This document shows, piece after piece, positions 1 to 13,900 of a stretch of 64,000 bases of DNA. The DNA is from Gibbula magus. Its lineage: Eukaryota; Mollusca; Gastropoda; Trochida; Trochidae. The first letter of the stretch is position 1; the number at the start of each line of letters is the position of its first letter. The DNA is taken from assembly GCA_936450465.1 (NCBI GenBank), contig OW388291.1, positions 76,036,436 through 76,100,435 on the forward strand. Reading direction: 5' to 3'. Made by a program: the position numbers and the translations under genes. Below the pieces are notes generated by a model. That model did no database searches. It saw only the letters and a program-made list of their open reading frames with translations, and was not told where the DNA came from.

Positions 1-3000
1 CCATATTAAATTCCATTCACCTAGATGTAATAGTTGCCGAGAAAACTTGTCCTTATTGCAGCATCACAGCTCTTTTGGTACAAAGTTCAATTTTGGATTC
101 AAGGGCTTCATAACTCCGTAAAAAATAATATTTCGGAAATGGATTTTAAACTCGATGAAGAGTATCACCTGGACAACCTCCATATTAAATTTCATTCACC
201 TAGATGTAATAGTTGCCGAGAAAACTTGTCCCAATTGGAGCATCACAGCTCTTTTTGTACAAAGTTCAATTGCGGAGTCAAGGGCCATAACTCCGTAAAA
301 AATAATATTTCGGAAATGGATTTTAAACTCGATGAAGAGTATCACCTGGACTACCTCCATATTAAATTTCATTCACCTAGATGTAATAGTTGCCGAGAAA
401 ACTTGTCCTTATTGCAGCATCACAGCTCTTTTGGTACAAAGTTCAATTTTGGATTCAAGGGCTTCATAACTCCGTAAAAAATAATATTTCGGAAATGGAT
501 TTTAAACTCGATGAAGAGTATCACCTGGACAACCTCCATATTAAATTTCATTCACCTAGATGTAATAGTTGCCGAGAAAACTTGTCCCAATTGGAGCATC
601 ACAGCTATTTTGGTACAAAGTTCAACTGTGGATTCAAGGGCCATAACTCCGTAAAAAATAATATTTCGGAAATGGATTTTAAACTCGATGAAGAGTATCA
701 CCTGGACTACCTCCATATTAAATTCCATTCACCTAGATGTAATAGTTGCCGAGAAAACTTGTCCCCATTGCAGCATCACAGTTCTTTTGGTACAAAGTTC
801 AATTTTGGATTCAAGGGCTTCATAACTCCGTAAAAAATAATATTTCGGAAATGGATTTTTAACTCGATGAAGAGTATCACCTGGACAACCTCCATATTAA
901 ATTTCATTCACCTAGATGTAATAGTTGCCGAGAAAACTTGTCCGAATTGGAGCATCACAGCTCTTTTGGTACAAAGTTCAATTGTGGATTCAAGGGCCAT
1001 AACTCCGTAAAAAATAATATTTCGGAAATGGATTTTAAACTCGATGAAGAGTATCACCTGGACAACCTCCATATTAAATTCCATTCACCTAGATGTAATA
1101 GTTGCCGAGAAAACTTGTCCTTATTGCAGCATCACAGCTCTTTTGGTACAAAGTTCAATTTTGGATTCAAGGGCTTCATAACTCCGTAAAAAATAATATT
1201 TCGGAAATGGATTTTAAACTCGATGAAGAGTATCACCTGGACAACCTCCATATTAAATTTCATTCACCTAGATGTAATAGTTGCCGAGAAAACTTGTCCC
1301 AATTGGAGCATCACAGCTATTTTGGTACAAAGTTCAACTGTGGATTCAAGGGCCATAACTCCGTAAAAAATAATATTTCGGAAATGGATTTTAAACTCGA
1401 TGAAGAGTATCACCTGGACTACCTCCATATTAAATTTCATTCACCTAGATGTAATAGTTGCCGAGAAAACTTGTCCTTATTGCAGCATCACAGCTCTTTT
1501 GGTACAAAGTTCAATTTTGGATTCAAGGGCTTCATAACTCCGTAAAAAATAATATTTCGGAAATGGATTTTAAACTCGATGAAGAGTATCACCTGGACAA
1601 CCTCCATATTAAATTTCATTCACCTAGATGTAATAGTTGCCGAGAAAACTTGTCCCAATTGGAGCATCACAGCTATTTTGGTACAAAGTTCAACTGTGGA
1701 TTCAAGGGCCATAACTCCGTAAAAAATAATATTTCGGAAATGGATTTTAAACTCGATGAAGAGTATCACCTGGACTACCTCCATATTAAATTCCATTCAC
1801 CTAGATGTAATAGTTGCCGAGAAAACTTGTCCCCATTGCAGCATCACAGTTCTTTTGGTACAAAGTTCAATTTTGGATTCAAGGGCTTCATAACTCCGTA
1901 AAAAATAATATTTCGGAAATGGATTTTTAACTCGATGAAGAGTATCACCTGGACAACCTCCATATTAAATTTCATTCACCTAGATGTAATAGTTGCCGAG
2001 AAAACTTGTCCGAATTGGAGCATCACAGCTCTTTTGGTACAAAGTTCAATTGTGGATTCAAGGGCCATAACTCCGTAAAAAATAATATTTCGGAAATGGA
2101 TTTTAAACTCGATGAAGAGTATCACCTGGACAACCTCCATATTAAATTCCATTCACCTAGATGTAATAGTTGCCGAGAAAACTTGTCCTTATTGCAGCAT
2201 CACAGCTCTTTTGGTACAAAGTTCAATTTTGGATTCAAGGGCTTCATAACTCCGTAAAAAATAATATTTCGGAAATGGATTTTAAACTCGATGAAGAGTA
2301 TCACCTGGACAACCTCCATATTAAATTTCATTCACCTAGATGTAATAGTTGCCGAGAAAACTTGTCCCAATTGGAGCATCACAGCTATTTTGGTACAAAG
2401 TTCAACTGTGGATTCAAGGGCCATAACTCCGTAAAAAATAATATTTCGGAAATGGATTTTAAACTCGATGAAGAGTATCACCTGGACTACCTCCATATTA
2501 AATTTCATTCACCTAGATGTAATAGTTGCCGAGAAAACTTGTCCTTATTGCAGCATCACAGCTCTTTTGGTACAAAGTTCAATTTTGGATTCAAGGGCTT
2601 CATAACTCCGTAAAAAATAATATTTCGGAAATGGATTTTAAACTCGATGAAGAGTATCACCTGGACAACCTCCATATTAAATTTCATTCACCTAGATGTA
2701 ATAGTTGCCGAGAAAACTTGTCCCAATTGGAGCATCACAGCTATTTTGGTACAAAGTTCAACTGTGGATTCAAGGGCCATAACTCCGTAAAAAATAATAT
2801 TTCGGAAATGGATTTTAAAGTCGATGAAGAGTATCACCTGGACTACCTCCATATTAAATTTCATTCACCTAGATGTAATAGTTGCCGAGAAAACTTGTCC
2901 CCATTGCAGCATCACAGTTCTTTTGGTACAAAGTTCAATTTTGGATTCAAGGGCCATAACTCCGTAAAAATAATATTTCGGAAATGGTTTTCGAACTCGA

Positions 3001-3054
3001 TAAAGAGTATGGTCATGAATACTCACAACCAAAATTTCATTCACCTAGTTTGAA
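1..3054 (+). repeat. Satellite array, alternating 179/177-bp monomers
   Basis: About 17 head-to-tail monomers run from the window edge. Monomers alternate between 179 bp (containing gggcttcataac) and 177 bp (containing gggccataac), giving a 356-bp dimer. Variant marks such as ggatttttaactcg recur at about 853 and 1,921, so a 1,068-bp six-monomer unit is itself repeated about 2.8 times. Open frames of 147 codons recur every 356 bp only because monomers are near-identical; 356 is not divisible by three, so no continuous protein is possible. The array continues to the left of the window. Confidence 0.96.
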
Positions 3055-3260
3055 CAGTTTCCGAGAAAACTTGTCCCGATTGAACACAATAAAACTAATT
3101 CCAAAAAGTGACGTTTCTATTGAAACGACAAAAGATTTAAATCTCAGAAAATTGAAAATTGTCTGTGCGCGATCGGAAGAACATAGTTAACAACTGTACA
3201 AAGTTTGGTTGATGTACCTTTGACGGTTTCGTATAATAATATATTTTTGCGTGGACAATG
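3055..3260 (+). repeat. Unique tail of the satellite element
   Basis: After the last monomer the sequence diverges into a non-tandem tail (gatcggaagaacatagttaa, then caactgtacaaagtttggtt). The reverse complement of this tail is found at about 43,556-43,700, beside the second array of the same family. The satellite is therefore the core of a defined interspersed element rather than free satellite DNA. Confidence 0.8.
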
Positions 3261-4150
3261 GAGCAATCTTCATGTAAATTTCATTGAGCTTGTCGACCAA
3301 TCCAGTTCATGTATCTATTCATGAAAGTGAAGTGAAAATGGTTTGCATTGAATTACATCATATATAGAATATTTTAATTGACAAACTTCAAATACAGTAA
3401 TCTTTTATATTAAATACACAATGTTATTTATAAATCTGCAATGTTGTCTCGCTTATTTGAACAGCCAATCGTTCAGTGCTTATGAAATTATACCTACCAT
3501 ATTACTTTATTTATTAATACATACAAAACAAAATTAACCTGCCGATTATGCAACATAATTTGATCAATTGGTGCTACTTAATCTCTCTTCGCCCCGATTC
3601 CCGCGAGAGTCTTCTTCTCTTGTGTCAATGTCACTTGAACTGTCATTTGGTTCATACAGGTAAGGCAAGGCATCGGCCACGTCACTTGAAATGACGAGCT
3701 TGAAGACAAACACTCCATGGAAAGTGATATGACAGCAATTCCGCGGTTAATTGCTACAAACATACTATACATAAGCGCAGAATGCACTCCAATTCAGCAG
3801 GCCCCAGTCGTTGTAACCATATGAAATCGCTAGTTGAATAGTTAAGTAATCTGTTTATCGAAAATTTGGGTTAATGAAGTTTTCTGTCTTATATGAGCAG
3901 TTTAAAAGTTGGGAAAACACGTTAAATTAAGATTAGCCATAGTGAGACTCCTCCACGTACGTCACAGCACGATACGCTTCAGTGATCACCGCCCGCCCAC
4001 TTTCATTCTGGTCGCTGGGGCTTAATTAGGCACTTTAAAAAAAAAGCTGTATATAAGTAATTTATGGGTCGATTTCAGAAATTTAAAATCGAGCAATTGT
4101 CAAATTGAAACCCCTTTTCAAAGAATCCGAATGTGACCATATGTCATTTC
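3261..4150. other. No recognisable gene
   Basis: AT-rich sequence between the satellite element and the start of homology with the flanks of gene copies 2 and 3. A 69-codon minus-strand open frame at 3,578-3,787 has no recognisable domain and is probably chance. Confidence 0.5.
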
Positions 4151-4189
4151 ATCTAACCTTTAAAAGCTTTAATATTCCTTGCAACTTAA

Positions 4190-4756
4190 ATGGACCAACA
4201 TTGGTCAAATCTTCAATAAAGTGATTGGTGATTTTATGGATATATCACCTTATAATGGTTTATTCTACATTTATATATTTTGACTATCAATTTATGAGTC
4301 AAATACACTGATATCATTGTCGTAATATGATTTTGTACTTTTATTTTATTAACATAATCGGTCTGTACCTAATTCAAACAAACAGTTGATGGGTACATTT
4401 GTAAGAAATAGTTTTGTATTGCAAAGGATCTTAAATATTTATGAAAATATGAAGATTTGAATGAACATTTTAAATATATTGAGTCGTCTATAGTCTTTTC
4501 AAAGTATAATGATCTATTAAAATGTTACATGGCATTGTTGAAGCAGTAAGGACAAGCGATATCATCAAGTTTTAATAGTACCGAAGGATATTAAACATTG
4601 AATTAGCTCATACATGGGGGCTATAATCATATATGTGAAATCAAATTAGGTATTGAATATAGTTAAAATTACACAAGTAAAGCAAAGTTAAGTCCTCAAT
4701 CAGTACATTCTTGAGAAGAGAGCTCAACACCACATATTACAAAGAAGTAATTCAAA
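4190..4756 (+). other. Conserved 5' flank of gene copy 1
   Basis: Starting near tggaccaacattggtcaaat, this block aligns with about 24,535-25,101 and more weakly with about 48,860-49,493. It includes a shared tcatatatgtgaaatcaaat segment about 140 bp before the ATG. No convincing TATA box or initiator was seen. It may contain the promoter, or an upstream intron if a signal-peptide exon lies further out. Confidence 0.5.
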
Positions 4757-4922
4757 ATGACAAACTTAACTCAAAATGTCTCCTATGTTCCTTGTGATGT
4801 GATATGTCATACAATGTTCCAATGTGTGGCTGTTGTGAAGATCATGGAGTGTTTGAAGCTCTGTAACATCAAACCAAAAGACAGAGATGAGTCTATTGTG
4901 AAGGATCTCTCGAAAATGTTTC
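4757..4922 (+). CDS. Copy 1 exon 1: PAN/apple-like cysteine core
   Basis: 55 codons plus one base, ending at TTTC|GTAAGT. The spacing C-x3-C-x5-C-x8-C-x3-C after a V-S motif resembles the middle of PAN/apple domains, but the exon is short for a whole one. The ATG is shared by all three copies and is the first in its frame. This could be the true start or an internal Met of an exon that begins upstream; in copy 1 the TAA just upstream favours the ATG. Confidence 0.72.
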
Positions 4923-7900
4923 GTAAGTAACTTGTTACATTTATTTACTGTTTATGTTACTATAATAAATACTAACTTCAAATTCAATATATTTTGTACA
5001 AATAGTTATATTACAACATTCAGTTATTTAAATTTTGTAAAATATATCTCTTATAAAGATTATGAAGTTTCAGTTTTCATTTGGCATAATGATGCTGAAC
5101 ACGAGATGAATATATGATATGATTTGTCATCTTACCTGGTACTAATTTTTGTGCGGGGTAAACAGAGGCTAATTTTATATAAGATCACTTACCCAGGGTG
5201 TCACCATTATTCTCTCAACCAATGTCTCAGTGTGGGACAGGGTATCATCCTTCAATCTTACAGTTCATCCAGCAATGAAGCGCGTCACCAATTCGTGTAG
5301 ATAGCCACATTCGCTGTTGCTGAACTTCACTGACAGCGGTCAACTGAACTATACACAATTATTTACTTTACTTAATTTTATTACTTGAATAGTAGTATTA
5401 TGTAAATACATGAATGTGTGTTCAGTTCTCAACTAATTGAAACGGGAATTTAGGGATGACACGGCGTGAACTTGCTCTCCAAACATTCTTTCCATGATTC
5501 TTTCTCAATGTATTGCAGGATATTACCACTTCGTGTCTTTTTGATTTTGTTCAATTATATTACATAAATTACTTTACGGGTTTAGCACAACTAAATAGTT
5601 TACCTGCACTCTGATCTTCCTTTCCTTTCAACAGTTTTGGGGGACTGTGGAAGACCAAATATCATTAATGCAGATGTGTATCGCCTACCTAGTGATGAAG
5701 AGAATATCTTCCGCTACAAGTGTAAGCCTGGTTTCACCTTCTGTAGTGATGTAGTTGACAACACGATAAGGTGCCTACCATCGAAACTATGGAGCCGGGT
5801 ACCTGCTTCATGCTTGCAAAATCTGTGGAAGGGCAAGGTAAGTGTTTTGTCCATACCTGACACAGATGAGCAAGGTGTTGATATCTCCATGTGATATTAT
5901 AGCAAGTGTTACTTCCTTTCCTTTCGTTTCCTTGATAAACTTGCACTGCATTTGGATTGCAGGAATAAAATCAAATCATTCTAACGCCTTATTGATAAAT
6001 CTATGTTTAATAGAAGCAACGAGAACACCACACTAATAGAAAAATAGAGGCATTGGCTTTGTCTATGCCCCGTTCCATAACAGCGAGCGCTTATAATCAC
6101 TCATTGATTGCTCATTGTAGCGGTCAAGTAGCGCTCATTCTCTCCTGAACGATACGGTGCAAAACCTCAAAGTTCGCTTGCTTTGCTACGTAGTGCTACA
6201 TTGAGCAATCGCGTTCAAGAGAGATTTAAAAGTAATCGCTAATTGAGCGAATACTTTGAAACCTCTCTTGAACACGGCCAAGGCTTTCATTGTCAGAGGG
6301 TTAACAAATCTACGATTTATGTTCCACATTGACCAAGGTGTCTTTAAACAATATGTCAGTTACTTGGCTTCTAGTTCTGACGAAAAAGATGAAAATAGGC
6401 TTTTAGGGCACAGCAATTGAGGCACCAAATCTACACTTTATTCTCTCAATTGGCTGAGTATATTCGGTGTAAGCGGTGGATGGACCACATTCAAGGGATG
6501 TAACTCTTGTCTCCCCCGTGGAAGCCACAACTATTAGTTTCGTATTCTCATGTCATTAATTAAATACCGTTAATTACGAACATTGAAAATAAAAATACTA
6601 GAATGCTAAAGTAGCTATGTATTTAGCGCTTGTTTTTGAAACCTACTGCATGGAATGTTACATTAGTTGAAATGTGAGCCCATCGAAATCGTTACCTTAC
6701 AGTATCGCGATGAAGTGGGCCCATATTGGTGATTCGGTATATAGTACTTGTTTTTTAAACCTACTGCATGGAATGTTACGTTAGTTGAAATGTGAGCCCA
6801 TCGAAATCGTTACCTTATAGTATTGCGATGGAGTGAGCCCACATTTGTCTATTTGCTTTCCCACGGTACTTTCAGATATTGCCAACTTCTAATGTATGTT
6901 TGACGTGTTCTATTTGTATGGAAAAAAATAGTATTGTTGACAAATAAAGTTTTCTTTGGAAATAAGGTTGAAAGTTATTGTTTTTATGTTATTTTTTCCA
7001 TCAGAAATAAATTTATGATAGCCCGCGAAATGTAGGGCACACGACATGCATATTCATGAGAGGTATTCTCTGATTGGTCAGAACAAATGTCAAGGACTAG
7101 ATCATGGGTCACATTAAGGCGTTCAAGCATTCTGATTGGTCGAGGTCAGTAGGTCAGGTCAGAGACCTAATAAATTAGCATATTCTTACTATCAGCTGTC
7201 AAAGATTGATGTTTATCTCGATAATTATTGTAAAAACTTGAGGACTGATGTTGTTTATGAATAAGTAATGTGAAAACATGCAACTATGGATGATTATTGA
7301 TCCTTTTCCATCCTAGAAAATTTGTATTTGAACATTTGATGGGTAATATGCTTGATTATTGATCGTTTTACCTTCCTATGAAATTGTAATTGAATATTTG
7401 AACAAAAATCCTTCTGGATGTTCTAGGAGTGAATTTGAAAATAGGTTGTTTAGGTCACAGAGTGACCAAATGTACCAGTTATTATCCCCATTGTTTAGAT
7501 AATTTGCCATGAGCCTATGAGGCCCTTATTCGGGGCCACAGTCACCAAACCTACCATTTATAATCTCAATTAACCAAGGAGTTACACTAAATCTAAATTC
7601 TCTAGTGAAAAAAAATGCACAACAGTTTACGGAATGACATGCCATAAGCCCACCATGCCTCATGAACTTAAACGTATCTTGATATTGTATTCCTATTTTC
7701 TGATGTAACTTTTCTGATCACATAAAATGGATGAACATAGATTTCCCTCCTTTCTGAGCAGAAGAAATCAGATATCCACATCACTCGAAAAAGTATTGCA
7801 TTGTAGTCCTTTAACATATATTAATATCCAAAATTGAAATGACAACAAATTGGAAGAACACTGAACTTATTTTCTTCTTTTATCAAAGGTGAAGGGAATA

Positions 7901-10900
7901 ACGTTAAATTTCCCCTGTCAGCCATCTAACGGTTCCTCTGTTGTTGTATATGGGAGACGGGTAAATGAACTGATAAGGTGAGTTGATTATCTTCACGCAC
8001 CTGAGTCGACCACATATACTTTTATATCTACACTGTACTCAACCTTGTCATAGGTATCACTCTACCGGTTGACCATGCATACTTATTTCTTGGAATGAAA
8101 TAATATGATACCGGTACGTATGCAATAGTTATCCTACATAACACCATTTCACTCAATAACAACACAACACTTATTAAACATTGGGACACGCTGCATAGTG
8201 TGCACTGCGGCCGTATTTATTAACACCCACAATCAGTCTCATTCCATGTCACTCTGACAACACTTAAAAAATGCAGGGGATATTACATTATTATAATATA
8301 AATCCGTTGTTGAAGCCCGACACGTAAAACCAGAGATAAACTTTCATGAAGAAACTCTTGAACCGTGTTCCCTCAACGTGTGCTACAAGAACCTTGTACT
8401 GGAGGGTCTACAGCAGAGAGTTTCATTCCAAGTCAGCAATACAGTATTTGCTGAACTCCAATCCAACAAAGTTAAATATACCAAAGAAGTGAATATATAC
8501 AAAATAATGTCATATATCAGTATTTTAACGACTGTTTAGTCACCGACAAAACATCACGTTAATGTATTATAACGGCTCAGCAGCCACAATTCCCTTTACA
8601 GAGGAATGTATGTACATGCAGTAATATATGGAATCAAATATCAGGGAATCATACATGTATATGCATACACACAGGTATTATAACGGCTCTCCAGCCTAAC
8701 CTATATACAGGTAAAATAAACTCACGGGCAAAAGAAACTATACCAACATTTTTTGTTTGTTATCATCATTATCAGATATGTCACATAAATAATGTGATAC
8801 TCGTTTTAAAGACAATTTAACTGACCATGTTTTGATCAAAATTTTGAAATGTTCCACGCACCGTTAATGCAGTAGAATGCAATGAATGGCACTGGGCGTA
8901 AATGTCAATTTGCAATAATAAACAAGTCATTTTAGAGCCTACAGAGAATCGGTTTTATTCAGAAAGGGAACACTAGAAATCTGTAAGTATCTGGTCTCCG
9001 TTGCTCTGAATATAAGGCCTGCACACGTCGACATACAGAATTTGCAAGGCACCTGATGACGTCATTAGGGATGGCTTGCCATTCTTCCATGAGTGCCTGG
9101 GTTAACGTTTGCCGATTTGATGGAGGTGGATTTCTCTGCCTTATTTTCCTATCGAAATGATCCCACAAGTGTTTAATCGGCGATTAATCTGCTGGCCATT
9201 GCAAAATGTTGACGTTGTTTAACGTTAGGAAGTCTCTAGGTACTCTGGCTATGTGGAGGCGAGCAATGTCTTGTTGGATGATTACTCTTTGACTTTTCAG
9301 GAGGTAAGGGAGCACTATATAGGACGTCAAACGCTGTCGATGTAGCCTTGGGCATTCTTATAATGGTCAAAGACTACTAGTTCTGTTGTGTGGTCCCTTG
9401 ACACTACCGCCGCCGAATGACACAACGTCCTAGACATAACACGGGGCTGTTCTCTCTCCTCTCCGACGATAAACACGCACTTGGCCATCAGCTTTGAACC
9501 GTTGCTTTAGCCTGCTTTCGTCTGTAAACAAAATTCTTTGCCAGTTCCTGTTTTGCCACTGCTGTACCATTCTTACCCATTTGTGACGTTAACGTCGGTC
9601 ACTTCTGCTTAGCATCATAGCGCGAAAGGGCCGGTACGCTCGAATGCCATGTTCACGAAAACGTCTGACCACTGTCCTTCTGCTGATAACACGGTGTAAC
9701 GCTATTGCTGCTGATGACGTCACTGTGACGAAATGATTGTGTAGGTGAATCGTACGGATGTAGCGGTCATCGTTTGCGGTTGAGACCCTGGATCTTCCAC
9801 TTCTTGGCCGGTCCTGGGTCCCACCTGTCTGTGCCATTCGTGTCGGCTGTCTACTTATCGTAGTGCGGGTGCAGTTGAAGATACGAACAACATGGCCGTG
9901 ACGTGCTCCCAACTGCAACACACCAATCGCTCTCTCTCGTTCCTCTTTTGTAAGTCTCGGCATGTCACTTGTTGTGTTCGTTACAACTGAGGTCTAAAGC
10001 ATGCAGATTCGTGGTTTTTATACAGTTTGGTACCATATTAACGTGATGCACGTGCAAACCATTTTGCTCGAAAAACGTGTGACAAAGTCCATATTTGGTT
10101 AAAAGCATGAATTTTTTCTCGGTAAATATGAAGTTGCGTTGTTGTGACATAGTTTGATAATAAAAAATCGATTTGAAAAACTAGTTTCAACTTTTGAAAA
10201 CATAAAATATTTTGGTATAGTTTCTTTTGCCCCTGAGTTTAAAAACTGTCATATCAATATATGGATACGAGTTTTATAACGGCTCCCCAGCCTAACTATA
10301 TGAAAATAATTGTATCTTAATTCAAAGATTTGTGACTAGAAGTATTATAATGGCTCTTCAGCCAAACAGAGCATTCAGTTGCTACTCAGAGTATTATCAA
10401 GGCTCCCCAGCCGAGCTATACCCACACAACATGTCCCACTGACATGTCTCTCAGAATACCGGGCACCTGCAACGTATAAACAGTTCGTTATCAAATGCAT
10501 AGAAGTAAGAAAATAACACAAACAACATTGTAAAGCGGCGGTGGCGAACTTTCAGCGAGAATGACCATTTCAAACTGACTTACCCTTATATACCCTAAAC
10601 AGCACCACCTCACGCGGCAACTAACTCTCGTTATACATACCGCTAGGAGAAAACAATTTCCTCCTGATTCATCCTTCAAACGTAGGAAATATCATAGTCA
10701 ACATCATCATCATCATTTATTCTAAAAAATTCACCATCAGTTGTACATGAGATATATAAATACACATTATATAATAAATACCTAAATTACAAGGATGTAC
10801 ACAGGAATATGCGAATCATTAATAATATACATACATGAATATTCTAATTGACAATTGTTTGAAGTGAATAGTTGCTTTTTGTTTTAAGCTTTGTAATACC

Positions 10901-13900
10901 ATACAATATGGGCTGGAATTTCTTAGACCTTCTGCAAGTTTGAGAAATTTAAGATGGATTCTTTCGACTAAATCAAGATTGTCAAAACCCCAAACTTCTG
11001 AACTATACGTTAAGATAGGGAACACTGAAGTATCAAATAATGCTAATACGGTATCTACTGGTAAGTTAAAATTACAACCTTTCTTCGGTAATGCATACAT
11101 TGCTTTTTGTGCATCATCACACAATGTTTTTGTTCCGATTTCAAATCGTCTATTTCTATTAATTTCAATCCCTAGATATGTATAAGTATAAACTATTTCT
11201 AAGTTTTTATTACAATATCGGAAGCTTAGTTTAGCGGATTAATCAATTATTGTTTTACTTAACTACTTTTAACTTAATTGAAGATGAGTATTAACAAAGC
11301 TCAGTGAGTGATTTTTGTTAGCCTTTTGACAACAAATATGTCATATATCATTTAGAAATATTGAAAAAAGTAGCGGAGACACGTTTTTTCTTTGTCTTAC
11401 TCAAGTGAGACATGGGAAATAATCTGAATAAGTGCTATTTACCTGTACTTGGGAGTTGATGTCTTTGTAAATGTTAATTATAAGCGTTAGGATTGTACCT
11501 TAAATAGCATTTCTCTTCATCATTTCTTCAACTGTGTCAAAATCAATGAGGCACAATATATAGTTTTCTTTTTGGTCACTTTAGAAACTTCAAAGGACAG
11601 AGGACAAAATCGCGTTTTTATCAAGAAAGTTTGAGATACTTATTTAGTATTGGTGTGAACACTTTTCCAAAACAACTTAAAGTAGTGATTGGTCTGTAAT
11701 TGCTTGGGTCTTTGGTATTGCCTTTATTCTTATATATTGGTTTTATTATACCATTAAGCCACAATTCTGGTAATGTATCTGTAGTAAGTATCAAGTTGAT
11801 GATTTTCTGTAACATTTACTTTCATTTCTAAACCATTGCTTATCAACGCTGGACTTTGCACACTGTTTTAATATCTTTGTAAATACTGTATGTTCTCTGT
11901 GTCACTATATATGTGAATTAAATATTTTAAATATAATAATGTTACTTATTTAAGGCTCCACTGCTCATCAACTATCCCAGTCAAGAGAGATGTTAGGTTT
12001 TGAAGTTTTGGATTGCATGGCTTACCCATGGTGTATATTGTCTTGGTATATCTGAATAGGATCTTTAAATATCTCAAATATTACAGCTTTATTTTTGGTA
12101 CTGTATGAGCTCGGATTCGAACATGCAACCCTTCGTTTATTAACTCCCTCATTTATTTAGCTACGAGAGGACTCTAGAAAAATTACGATTCTTTTATCAG
12201 AACCGCTCCCCCGTTTGTTAGGTAATGCGTTAAGCGCACGTGAACAACATGGCGATCTCAGTCAGGAATGGGTACAAGCCTGGGTAGTTTCATTCTTGTG
12301 TTGGCGACTTTTGGAGGTCGTAGACACTTAAACGTGAACATTGCTTTGTGTGAAAGATCTGTCAATTTCAAGGGGATCGTAAGCTTAGTGACCCATCTTC
12401 AATGAATGAGTTCCTATATTTACAAAATAAGTATTTTTTCTGCCAATTAATTGAAATACAATTGATTATAATGCCAGATAATCACAAATGCATGATTCAT
12501 GACGTCACAACTGCATTAAGATTGAAACATGAATGAGGAACAATGGCGTCGTTACAAACAAAACATTTCCCATTACATTATGCTCGTCATGACTACCGGA
12601 AGGACTGAAGGGGCTCCTTATTAGATACTCGCAAACCAGAATTGAGACACTCCTTTCTTATTTCAATCAGCTCACCTTCAGTCTTCCTGATTATCCGAGT
12701 GATCAAGAGGTAAATCTTAAACATTTGTAAAAAGGTTTTAACTCTTGTGTGACGGTTAATCAAAAACCATTACAGACGATGATGGAAAGCATGATCCGTT
12801 AAATACTCCCTGAATTTACCTTTATTTTGTTACAGGTTGACATTCATTCTGAGTAGTACCAACTGTGACTTCCTCCATATCTTGTTAGGTTATCACAAGA
12901 GAATAATATATAGACTTCGTATGAAAACACCACTGGGCGGAACTATTACTCTTTACTCAGGTAAAGCCATAGTCACACAGAGACCCGATCTAACCTTCAA
13001 ACTTGGAATATGGATTTATGAAGATTACTTTAATGTAAGTAATATAGATATTTCTGTTGATGTCTTTCTTGGCTTACTACAGTCTGCAGTGTTATAACTA
13101 TACATACATGCAGATAAAAAAAAAAAAATCCATTGTTTACAGTTTTGAGATGACCCCAATTGACATGCCAGCAACGAGGCTGCTTGAGTAAATGTATCAC
13201 ACTCTCTTGCTAATTTGTTTCGCTATACAATCAATCACTTAAAATTGAAGGTTCTTCTAGAGTATACTCCATTTTTATTTTTTTTATTATGTGACATGAA
13301 CAGAAATGCTGTAGTTTAACCATTTTTACATCTTTGTTATAATAAAACATATATCTTGATAGAATATCCATAAAGTAAATAATTTATAATTATACTGAGC
13401 AACACAGACGTTATGCTGTAGCAATACTTTCAACACTTGCTGCACTGAACATATTTTATTATTATTTTCGATTGTCAATGTTCATTCTTTTTTTTGTCAA
13501 AACGTCACCAAAATATTACTCGCAGAGTCGGTAATATGTTTCAACTTGATTGTGTAAGAATCATGTATGAATAACATACATGTACTTTATTATTGAAGAG
13601 AGAGTGAGTGACTGATATATCAGTAAAACAAAACCCCCTATCAAGCTACAGTGAAATCATTAAGACAATGTCATGACATCATAGTGTCAGCTTGCATGGT
13701 TTTACGGTTATCTTTGAAGTAACTCCATAACAGCATAAAACATAAAAATAATGATAAATTAAAATATAATATCTGTTCTACCTCGACAAATACAGTTCCA
13801 GAACACGAATGCCCCTTCGAATTTCGTTTTCATAAAAGAATACTATGAGAGACTTCCTTTCAAAACCATCCAGTGAGCTGCTAGTGGACTCACATATGTC

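Noticed and set aside
34..3053. Series of 147-175-codon open frames in the satellite array
   Set aside because: They recur every 356 bp because the repeat recurs; the dimer length is not a multiple of three and there is no start, splice or domain signal beyond repeat identity.
1..3054. CRISPR-like regularly spaced repeats
   Set aside because: There are no unique spacers; whole 178-bp units are tandem, and the genome is clearly animal.
9709..9735. CTGATGA ... GTGAC-GAAA resembling a hammerhead core
   Set aside because: It lies in Tc1 transposase coding sequence, has no stem I pairing and no GTC cleavage site after a stem III; chance match.
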